Assembly: GCF_002127325.2 (NCBI RefSeq)
Contig: NC_035435.2
Location: 14,812,002-14,876,001 of the forward strand
Direction of reading: 5' to 3'
DNA length: 64,000 bases
Source of the DNA: Helianthus annuus
Lineage: Eukaryota; Streptophyta; Magnoliopsida; Asterales; Asteraceae
The position numbers were made by a program, and so were the translations under genes. Below are positions 55,732-64,000 of the stretch, piece by piece. The stretch's first letter is position 1. Each line of letters begins with the position of its first letter. The notes under the pieces are model-generated. The model was not told the origin of the DNA. It ran no database searches and saw nothing but the letters and a program-made list of their open reading frames with translations.

Positions 55732-58730
55732 CTAACGACTTTCACGTTTTGCTGAAGAACTTTCTGATCCACGATCTAAACCACGATGGCTATCATCATC
55801 TGATGAATCGGTATCCTGATCCTTTTGTTTTTTGTTTTTAACTTTTGGTTTAGAAACATGTTTGCTTTCTTGCTTTACAACCTTAGGTTTTTCACCTTTT
55901 TGAGTTTTACCACTTTTCTTTTTGTTCTTTTTAGGTTCATTTTGTGGTTTGGTGTCAAAAGGTTTATCAAGATCAGGATCAACACGACTCTTTCCTTTGT
56001 CGTTTGGACAATTTACAGCTAAATGTCCTTTGAAACGACGTTTGTAGCATTGTCGTTTATCAATCTTTTCATTCTTTTCTTTTTGATCATCCTCACATTG
56101 ACTGTTTGAGGACGAGGATGCTTCATTTGAGCCTTTTGCTTTTTGTTTCACAAAGTCAGGAATTGAACCTTTTTCAATTCTTTCACCCTCTTTGTTGAAG
56201 CTTTTGCCTTTCACAAAGTTGGTTTTTGAAATGTTTTTAACATTCTTTTTACCTTTGTTTATAGGATTCGGCTTTTGAACATTTTGAACTTGATATAAAG
56301 CTTCCAAAATCTTTGAGTTTATCAAATTTTCAATTTTGCTTAAATCAATTTCGTTTGTTTTAACATCACTCGTACTCTTTTGTTCTGATTCCGATTCCGA
56401 TTCGGATTCGGACTCGGATTCAGACTCTTCCTCACTCAAAGGATCAATAGTCAATGGAGCAGTCGGAACGAAATCTTCAATTTTAGGATCAATCGAAGGT
56501 GTCGATGTAAAGTTGTGGTTAATAGGAGGTGTAACCTTCTTGTAACCAACACCAAACATCTCATCTTCTGAATCTTTGAAACGAAGGTTGCTTATGCAAA
56601 AATTATTCACATCTGATGAACTTTCGAATTTCTCAAGTTTTCGTTGTACATCAAGAAACAAGTTATCTTTGTCTAAAATCGTTTGGTTCTTTTCTAAAAC
56701 TGTGTTTTGGCAAGTTTCAAGTTCAGCTTTTAAATCTTGATTCTTAATCGTCGCTTGAGCAAGTCGTCTCTCAAATTCAAAGATGTCCTTTTTAAGGCAA
56801 TCACCTGACTTCTATGTTCTTTATCGGTCCTCGAAAGCGCGACAATTAATTCTCTAGATTTCTCCAGATCAGTAATCAAATTACTGTTATGGAGTGCGTA
56901 TCTGTCACACTTAGCGACAAAGTCTATGCATCTAGAACATCTTTTATCATCAGATTTAGATTGTACCTCGATGTTAGCTATGAAAGCTTGATCCGAGCTT
57001 TCTGCTTTTCCTGCTTTCATCTTTGCCATTTCTTCCTCAACAAAGCGTTGCATTTCGTAAGTTGCGATCTGGAACTCAAATCGATCACTTTCATCTTTCT
57101 TTTCGTCTTTTTTTCCTACCTTCTTTCTACTTTCCTCTTCTTCATTCTCTCTTCTCTTGTCTTCCTCAGCTTCATTGATTTTATCCATTTCCAAATTCTT
57201 ACTTAGAACTTCCGCCGCCACAATCAGCTCTTCCACACTCGCCTCTTCGAATAGATCTCCATACCCGTCTTCGACAATCTCGGCAATAAATGCTTATGAA
57301 ACAATAGTAGTAGCTGTTTCTTCCATTACAATCCCCTAGTCGTGTGGCTCACTAATAGTTTGAAGGGGTTGAACAATCATAGCGTTATTAGCATTAGGAG
57401 TAAGGTTATCAGATGAGGTTGTTGTTGAAGTAGTAGATTGAGCTGGACTGTTGTTATTGGATCTTGCTGAGCTTCCTTGACCATTGCTTCCTTCTCTCTT
57501 CTTTGGTTTTCGACACTCTCTAGCATAATGACCATAAATTCCACAGTTGTAACATTTGACTTTGGTCATGTCAATTCCCATTTGTGTCTTAGTGTTACCA
57601 CCAATGAAACTCTTTCTTGTTTGAAGAAGAATTTTCTTTGCTCTTCTTACCGGTAACACCATACTTAATTGCAAATTAAGATCTTCTAATTCATGTTGAT
57701 CGATTTGATCAAGATCTTCATCGAGAGTCGATGGTTCAACTAATTTACCAAGTGCAAAAAATCTCAAATGCCGTCATGAATGATCCAAGAAGTGCTATAT
57801 TTTCTTCTATGAGCTTAAGACTATGCGAGTTGATTTTAGGAGCATTCAAGCTTGGTTCACTTGCACTTGACGATGACGTTCCAGGAGATATAGGAATTCC
57901 ACCAATGGTAATTCCACTATTGCTACCAACGACAAAGGCACTATGGTTTGCAGGATCTCCTTGAGAAGTTTCTGAAATGAAAGCAACACCTGAATTACTT
58001 CCCTTTTCAGTTTGATTTGCAAAGCCGGATCTTGCAACTTCTCGAAATTAGAGTCTTTGTCGACTAAGTTCCATGCGTAACCTTTCATCTTCTTGACTGC
58101 TTGATCAAGAGTTAATTCTTCATATTGAGCACTCTCTTTGATTAAGGCATAATACATATTCCATTGTTTCGGTAAACAATTCAGAAACTTTTCCACCTTT
58201 TCGAACTCCGTATACAATCCCAGTTGACTTCGATCTAGTTCACTTAGCAAATGGTAAAATCTGTTTACCAGATCATCCAACGATTCACCTTTCATGGCTT
58301 TAAAGACTACGATTTGAGTTTTCAATCGATCGAGTCTCTGTTTCTTGAATAACTCATTTCCTTAATATCTGTCACTCAAACTATCCCATAATTCCTTTGA
58401 TGAATTTTTGTTACCGAAAGTGTGTAAGATCGATTGTGGTAACGACATCATAATCAAGGACATTGCTTTCTCTTCGCATTCATAATACTTTCTTTCATCA
58501 TCAGTTAAAGCAAGATAACCGGTAATTGTCAAAGTTCGAGCAGGTTGCCCGCCAATTCCTGACGTCATACATAACCACAATTTTAAATCCTTCGCTTTGA
58601 TGCATCGTTCAAATTGTATCTTCCATTCCTGATAATCTAACTTGTTCAATAACACAGGAGGTTTATCACTGCTTCTGACTTCGTTGTTGTGTCGAATATA
58701 TTGAACAACGGTGTTCAAATTGTTTGCCAT
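55732..58730 (-). pseudogene. Copia element 3 gag pseudogene
   Basis: It starts MANNLNTVVQYIRHNNEVRS at 58730. The UBN2-type capsid region (LLNKLDYQEWKIQFERC) meets a TAA at 58362, then continues in the same frame through LVNRFYHLLSELDRS to about 57970, where the frame shifts. CYNCGIYGHYARECRKPK (about 57550) is an intact CCHC knuckle. A coiled Lys/Glu-rich segment spans about 57236-56730, then a SESESESE tract (about 56400). CYKRRFKGHLAVNC (about 56040) is a second knuckle that has lost its second Cys. The architecture (two knuckles with an acidic middle) matches the gag of Copia element 2. Several stops and shifts make it dead. Confidence 0.85.
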
Positions 58731-59500
58731 CTTTACTAGATCTTGGTTTTAACAATTGTTTAAACACTTTCCAGTCAACTTACTAATGAAAACTCAACAA
58801 TATCACAAGTACAGACCAAGATTGATTTGTTAAATACTGACAACTTGAACAAATATGGACAATGATTTCTCACAAGTGTGAATAGATGAGGGAATGATTA
58901 AGTGTGGATGTTTTACACATATGCGGACAAGAGTGTTTGAAAATACAAGTGCTGACAAGTTTTTTTCAAAACATAAGTGCGAATGGACAAATGTGAGAAA
59001 CAAGTGCGGATGATGAATATCAATCACAAGTGCGTACAAAAATAACCTAATAAGTGTGGATCAACAATTATCAGACAAGTGTTGATGACCAAATAACAAA
59101 CAAGTGCGCATAAAGCTTTTATCACAAGTGCTGATAATAACTTATGATTTCACAAGTGCCCACAAGTACTGACTTTGAATTTATTTCCCAAGTGTGACTG
59201 CACACAAGATCATCAATAACTTCAAAGAATCAGAAACCTAGAGAATTTGAAGAAAACTTTAGATCTGACAGAATCTGAGCAAAATCTCTACAATCAAATC
59301 AAGCACAAACACTCACAACTAAACCCTAATCACAATTCATGAAGAAAAATCAAGAAACACATGAAGAATCCATGAAAAGCATGAAAAATGTATGAGAAAA
59401 CCCTAGAAACTTGAAAACCCACTAGAACGAACAAAAACTGAACAAAATCTAACCTCCAACACGAAGTCTACAGTGGTAAGAGCACTCTGTATATAGAGCC
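58731..59500 (-). other. Copia element 3 leader with AAGTGCGGA-type repeats
   Basis: No gene. Between 58800 and 59215 the word ACAAGTGCGGAC and variants (ACAAGTGTGAAT, ACAAGTGCTGAC, ATAAGTGCGAAT) occur roughly 15 times at irregular spacing. The part near the LTR is AC-rich with CAATC and GAAACC phrases. Confidence 0.7.
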
Positions 59501-59513
59501 TGCTCTGATACCA
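59501..59513 (-). other. Copia element 3 primer-binding site
   Basis: TGGTATCAGAGCA on the minus strand, two bases from the LTR, complementary to initiator tRNA-Met. Confidence 0.9.
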
Positions 59514-59515
59514 CT

Positions 59516-59984
59516 TGTAAGGTCATATTCCTTGAATGAACACACGAACCGGACTGATCGAACACACACGCAATGTGCGGAAACCACTGCGTGCCTCGTA
59601 CCACGATGTAGACCTAGTACAGAAGGTGTAGAAGATGAGAGAACCGTGAATACATGGAGTATTCACAATCAACAATCACACAGACTGAATGAAGAACACA
59701 CAAATCAAGGGTTTGTTTGCACAAGAAGTTTTCTCCAAAATTTCACTGTTTCATTGAATTGATAAAAAGTGCTTGAATGCGTACAAGACACATAGTATAT
59801 ACACACATCCATGTTGGGACCTTATAAGAAAAAACTACAAGTACTGACATAGTAAAACCACAAATTCGCAAAAGTATAAGACCCCTCGACCAAAGTTGTG
59901 ACACTTTCACATAATTACAATATTAGTCCTTCAATGTTGAAACTTCAGCATCATCTAGCATTTATCAAACTTTTATGACTTACA
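59516..59984 (-). repeat. 5' LTR of Copia element 3
   Basis: The inner end is set by the primer site: minus-strand CCTTACA. The outer end at 59984 is inferred from the short inverted repeat TGTAAGGTCAT / TGTAAGTCAT. A minus-strand TATA box (GTATATACTATG) lies near 59793-59804. No 3' LTR survives. Confidence 0.7.
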
Positions 59985-60103
59985 AATATTATCACTTCCA
60001 CTCTATTACTTTGGAATGTCTTGAAATTCAGTTGGATTCATCATAAATTGTCTTGTAGGAATTCAATGTGTTGATGAGTGAAAAGAAATCGTGTGATAAC
60101 TTG

Positions 60104-60330
60104 GCTCTGATACTAGTTTGATGGATATCAAGAACACAACGGAATCTTATTTGTGACAACAATGAGAAATCAAATACGTGGATAATCAACAATAAATAAC
60201 TGTGTTGCCTAAATCTTCCTGGTTTGATCTAGTTACAATCACAATGTGTATATACATACCATCCGAGAGTTACCAATGGTAATGTTTGGCGCTTTTTGAC
60301 GCCAAATCGAAGAATAAACGGAAGATAATT
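60104..60330 (-). mobile_element. Possible primer site and LTR start of a further Copia element
   Basis: GGCTCTGATACTA (60104-60116) is a one-base variant of the tRNA-Met primer site, followed by TGATGGATATC as a possible LTR end and a TATA-like GTATATACAT (about 60248). The interior to the left was replaced by Copia element 3. Right boundary unknown. From about 60330 to 60800 I see only AT-rich sequence without a gene. Confidence 0.4.
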
Positions 60331-60822
60331 GTCATCTAATGACTAATCTATCTAGTCGACATTCTATCCTAAATAAGCATAAGTACTTAACTATTTAATT
60401 AGCTACATACATAATGAACATTTACTTTTTATTTCTAATAAACTTAAATACCAATTAAGTTTATTGCTTCCAATAACATATAGATGTTAGCTTCTAGCTC
60501 CGAATGTTCAAAGGATTTTACTTAAAATGAAATTACACTAAATAAAAAAATAAAACAGATAGAAAAATCCTAAGAATCATTCCTAATCCTTTTTAGATAG
60601 AACATGATTTGTTCTTTGTGTTCCTTTTTCTTCACTATTGGTTTGCCGTCATATGTATTATAGATTCATAGTGAGCTCAACACATAATTACTTTCAAGAT
60701 ATATGCTAAGTAATAAAATTAAATAAAGGAACCCACATACATGAAGAAACCACAAACTCTAGATGCTATATCTCTGACAATATCAAAAGCTTTTACATGA
60801 TGCATAATGATCTTACATGGTC

Positions 60823-61166
60823 TTCCTTGTAACAACTTAAGGGGAAACAATTTCACAAGACCACTTCCAGCAGAACTTCTAGAAAAATCAAAGAAAGGAT
60901 CACTATTGCTGAGGTTTGCTCCTCACTATATAACTAGACTGCAAGAAGAATCAAACAAACAGTTGTATCATTTGTTCTAACATTAATTACATTATCAGCA
61001 TTGAATCAATCAGTGACGAAGATATAAGCTCGTGTCTAGAGGGCTCATGCAGCAAAAACAAGGGCAATAAAGTTGTTATTCCAGTGCTAGCAACGATTGG
61101 TGCTGTCGTCGTCCTATTAACCGCAGTAGCAACCGTATGGATCATTAAACGACGGAAAAACAAAAG
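60823..61166 (+). pseudogene. LRR receptor-like kinase fragment (last LRR and transmembrane exons)
   Basis: About 60823-60913 encodes NNLRGNNFTRPLPAELLEKS and KKGSLLL, the final leucine-rich repeat of malectin-like LRR receptor kinases, ending at a GT donor. After an AG at 60997-60998, the exon 60999-61166 encodes ISSCLEGSCSKNKGNKVVIP and the membrane helix VLATIGAVVVLLTAVATVWI with a basic stop-transfer (KRRKNKR), ending at GTGCGT. The second exon is fully open. Neither the malectin-like ectodomain nor the kinase domain is in the window, and upstream sequence is retroelement. It is probably a fragment, though downstream exons beyond the window cannot be excluded. Confidence 0.75.
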
Positions 61167-61559
61167 GTGCGTATGATTGTTGACATTGTATCATATATGG
61201 AAAACAATGGTACCAACTAAAAAGGAGCTTCACATCTACAATCGTAAATCAAAGTTATAAATTTGGTGAATCAATGTTGCATCTCATGATGAAAACCCTT
61301 GCTATTTATCCCTGTTATACACACATTACACATACATACATATGCGTGTGTATAATAAAGGTTTTTGCCTTGAGAAGCATTGGAAGTCACATATTTACAA
61401 ACATAGGCACATATTTTACCAACATTGAGGATCAAATAAATAGTTAAATATTAGTAAGAATCGTACGAACTAACCAAAACCTGATTTCAACTCATATGAG
61501 TAAATCAAGTCAGAAAATTCACTTTTATATCTCCCGTAAATTATTTGCTAACATTTTTA

Positions 61560-61690
61560 ATAGGGTGGCACAGTGCCAAGTGGGGCGAGGTTAGTGGGGG
61601 TCTTGAGTTCAATCCCAAATAAGAGTGATTTATTTGTAAATATAGGAGTTTTGGAGAGCAACATTAGGCATTAAAAAAAATAGGGTGGCA
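61560..61690 (+). mobile_element. SINE-like element with TAGGGTGGCAC flanks
   Basis: TGGCACAGTGCCAAGTGG resembles a tRNA-type A box and GAGTTCAATCCC a B box. A short A-tail follows, and TAGGGTGGCAC occurs at both ends, either as a target duplication or as the start of a second copy. Confidence 0.5.
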
Positions 61691-62004
61691 CGGTTTGGGT
61701 TTACTAAAATTAAATGGATCAGTCCATTTAAATTTTTAAGCATAAAAAAAATATGTAATTTATAAGTTTAGAATAGTTTACAGCTTTATTACATCAGTCC
61801 GTCTACATCCCATTTGCAATCAGCCTACATGTTTGACCCCTTTGGAAATACGGATTACACACATCATGTTAAATGGTTTTAAGTGTCTTACGGTTCATCA
61901 TATCATGTCTTACGGTTATTATGCGTATGCCACGATGCACAAAAATGAAAATGTGTACTTGTTGACTTTTTCAATGAAGAATGATTTAATTAAAGTGTAG
62001 TACC

Positions 62005-62208
62005 AGCTTTAAGAAGTGTGAAGGTTTACCTACAGGTCACGGGTTTGATCCCGGACCAATGGGGTTTCTGTACGGGCCGGGGCTTAGACCGGACCGACCG
62101 GGAGGTACCACATTACGGGCCGACGGATTCGAACCTGAGCGGGTACGCCTAGATGAGGCAGCTAAGGTAACCGGTTGATCCACTCCTTTCAAAAAAAAAA
62201 AAAAAAAA
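62005..62208 (+). mobile_element. tRNA-derived SINE with poly-A tail
   Basis: GGTCACGGGTTTGATCCCGG contains a B-box-like sequence, and the element ends in a run of about 18 A. CGGATTCGAACCTG in the body is also a tRNA-like word on the other strand. The start and target duplication are uncertain. Confidence 0.55.
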
Positions 62209-62948
62209 GCAAACAAGATATAAAATCTAGATATTTGAGAAGTGATAGGCTTATTTGAGTCAGTTATTTATCTTTGGTTAGTTCTTATGACTCACTAATA
62301 TTTAAGTTCTTAGAAGTATCGGGACCCTCACGAGAGGGGGTGTATATGTATGTGTCTAAGAGCTTAACGTAAAAAGGCATTGATACAACTTTTTTTTTTT
62401 TTTTTGGTGTTAAAAATGGTGTGTCAATGTTATAGAAGTATCGTGTAACTTTTAACATTAATGCACTTTTCCAGTGTTAATTTTTTGCAAAAAATCACTT
62501 AACATTAACACACACACTATATATATCATGGTTGCAAAAGTCGTTAGGCGCTCCCTAGTCGGTCGACCGTGGAGTTGAGAGTACTCGGTCTAGACGGAGA
62601 GTACTTAGGGAGTACTCGGACATGTTAAATTATAAAGAAATTACTTTTTAGAAATCAAATATATGTCAAATAACATAAATTTACTAATATTTATAACAAA
62701 ATATGTGAAAAGGATATTCATTAACACAAGTTTCAGCATTTTTTGTCTAACACATGTTAGTCACAAAATTTGCTGAAATTTGTTTATTTTTTAAAAAAAA
62801 AATCTTTCGGCGCTTTTTTGTTATTTTTGGCCCAAAACTCTTAAAAACATGTATATTACATGTGTTATTTAAAAAAAAAAAAAAAAATTCGGGAGGTTGG
62901 GTTTTCTAGGGTTTCTGAATTTTTTTAGGGTTTTTTGTCTAGCATTAG

Positions 62949-62950
<2 letters not shown>

Positions 62951-63002
<52 letters not shown>
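62951..63002. repeat. (TA)n microsatellite
   Basis: Pure TA run of about 26 units, left flank of a MITE. Between 62209 and 62950 there is no gene, only AT-rich DNA and a GGCGCTCCCTAGTCGG block that may be another MITE edge. Confidence 0.95.
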
Positions 63003-63004
<2 letters not shown>

Positions 63005-63621
63005 TAGAGTATCCTGTAAAAAAGGCTTAAAGTGTGAGAAGCGTAAGAAACAATCTCAGCCATTAGATCTTTTGATATAATGGTTAAGATCAATAGGGAC
63101 CAAATTGTAAAATATTTTAATTAATTTGGACTGATTTGAAATATCTCGGGGCAATATAGTCTTTTAAACCCACTAGAAATTAGGTAATGCACATGTAACT
63201 TCCCCCCGTCTTTTTTAAACGTCAATAACTTTTTATACGTAACTTTAAAAAAAAATTACACCATAATAACAACGAGCGTTTTTTTTCTCTTTAATATAAG
63301 TACCATATTGCTATACTTATATAGAGAAAAATATATATTTCAATCAGATGTTTAGTCAATGAATGGTGTTATATACTTGCTGAATGGTGTTATATACTTA
63401 CTGAATATTGTTATATACTTGCTGAATGCTGAATGGTGTTATATACTTGCTGAATGATGTTATATACTTCCTATAATTAAGGTGGCGGTTATAGGAAGTT
63501 TTTAATTAATTAAATTAATGATAAAATTACTTGTTTACCCTTTTCAATTAATTTAGATCTAATAGCTGAAATTATTTCTTAACTTTCTCACACTTTTGGT
63601 CTTTTTTACAATAACCATACC

Positions 63622-63624
<3 letters not shown>
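63003..63624. mobile_element. Microsatellite-flanked MITE with about 50-bp inverted ends
   Basis: The left end GGTAGAGTATCCTGTAAAAA and the inverted right end GAGGGTATGGTTATTGTAAA continue as similar sequence (AGTGTGAGAA, GTAAGAAA) for about 50 bp. (TA)n lies on both sides. It has no coding capacity and includes a minisatellite at 63358-63470. Confidence 0.75.
63358..63470. repeat. Minisatellite TGAATGGTGTTATATACTTGC
   Basis: Five units of about 22 bp with small changes (GATGTT, ATTGTT). One unit start is partly duplicated (TGAATGCTGAATGG). Confidence 0.9.

Positions 63625-63685
<61 letters not shown>
63625..63685. repeat. (TA)n microsatellite
   Basis: Pure TA run of about 30 units shared by two neighbouring MITEs. 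Confidence 0.95.
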
Positions 63686-63687
<2 letters not shown>

Positions 63688-64000
63688 AAGGTTCATTTGA
63701 GAAGAAATTTAATGTGAGAAGAAAAAGAAGAAAGGGCATATTAGTAAAATATTCATATCATTAATTTTTAACTCTTTAATTAATTACTCAACTAATCATT
63801 AATTATCCTACATACAATATAGAAAACCTACACATATCAAAATTTTCCTACATATACCCTACACATTATAGAATTTTATCCTACACAGTCGAAATTTATC
63901 TTATACATCTCGAAATATATCCTACATAACTCGTAATTTATCCTATACAACTAGTAATTTATTCTACACTTTAAATTAAATTGTTTTTTAAATTTGGAAA
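63686..64000. mobile_element. Start of another microsatellite-flanked MITE
   Basis: GGAAGGTTCATTTGAGAAGAA after (TA)n matches the inverted right end of the element at 14590-15072. The phrases ATCCTACAC and GAAATTTATC match its interior in reverse. The element runs off the window. Confidence 0.65.

Noticed and set aside
62120..62145. tRNA gene suggested by the word GGATTCGAACCTG
   Set aside because: No acceptor stem or anticodon arm can be folded around it; the A-tail and context fit a SINE.

Overview
This window is repeat-dense plant nuclear DNA. It contains Copia, Athila-type and Tekay-type LTR retrotransposons, hAT-type MITEs and pieces of plant gene families (a NAC transcription factor, phosphoinositide phospholipase C, an ent-kaurene-synthase-like terpene synthase, an LRR receptor kinase). 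The retroelement style suggests a eudicot such as an Asteraceae species, but no species can be named from sequence alone. Nearly everything is transposon built on transposon. Only one ordinary protein gene looks intact, a 225-residue membrane-protein-like gene near 31.3-32.1 kb.

Left third (1-15.1 kb). A fold-back MITE (130-517) is followed by a microsatellite-flanked MITE starting at 553. That MITE appears split by a candidate Helitron (about 1138-14410) carrying fragments of at least three host genes on the plus strand. The Helitron is interrupted by a Copia element (1288-7922, target duplication ATATT), which holds a Gypsy remnant (1862-4304, target duplication TATCA). The right part of the microsatellite MITE ends near 14582 and a second one follows to 15072.

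Middle (15.1-42.8 kb). Two exon-like blocks and 1.7 kb of degenerate AACACACGTTAT-type repeats precede a tandem array (18.1-42.8 kb) with a unit of about 2.1-2.2 kb. Each unit holds one minus-strand two-exon gene whose 5' leader carries a hAT MITE. The array is interrupted by a Copia element (19286-26854, target duplication GCAAC) and by Athila sequence: a truncated element at 33702-39516, and a solo-like LTR at 39967-41661 flanked by GTCTC on both sides.

Right third (42.8-64 kb). A decayed minus-strand Copia element (5' LTR at 59516-59984, integrase end at 42816) is split by an 11.4-kb Tekay-type Gypsy element (43477-54861, target duplication TTCAC). I saw only about four differences between its 2805-bp LTRs, so it is probably the youngest large insertion. 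Its gag-pol frame is long and open but stops just before the C-terminal chromodomain-like tail. Beyond 60 kb lie another Copia LTR-like piece, LRR receptor kinase exons, two SINE-like elements and two more microsatellite-flanked MITEs.

The genes do not form a pathway. The window is best read as layered insertions dated by nesting, target duplications and LTR divergence. All comparisons were made by eye, so difference counts are approximate.
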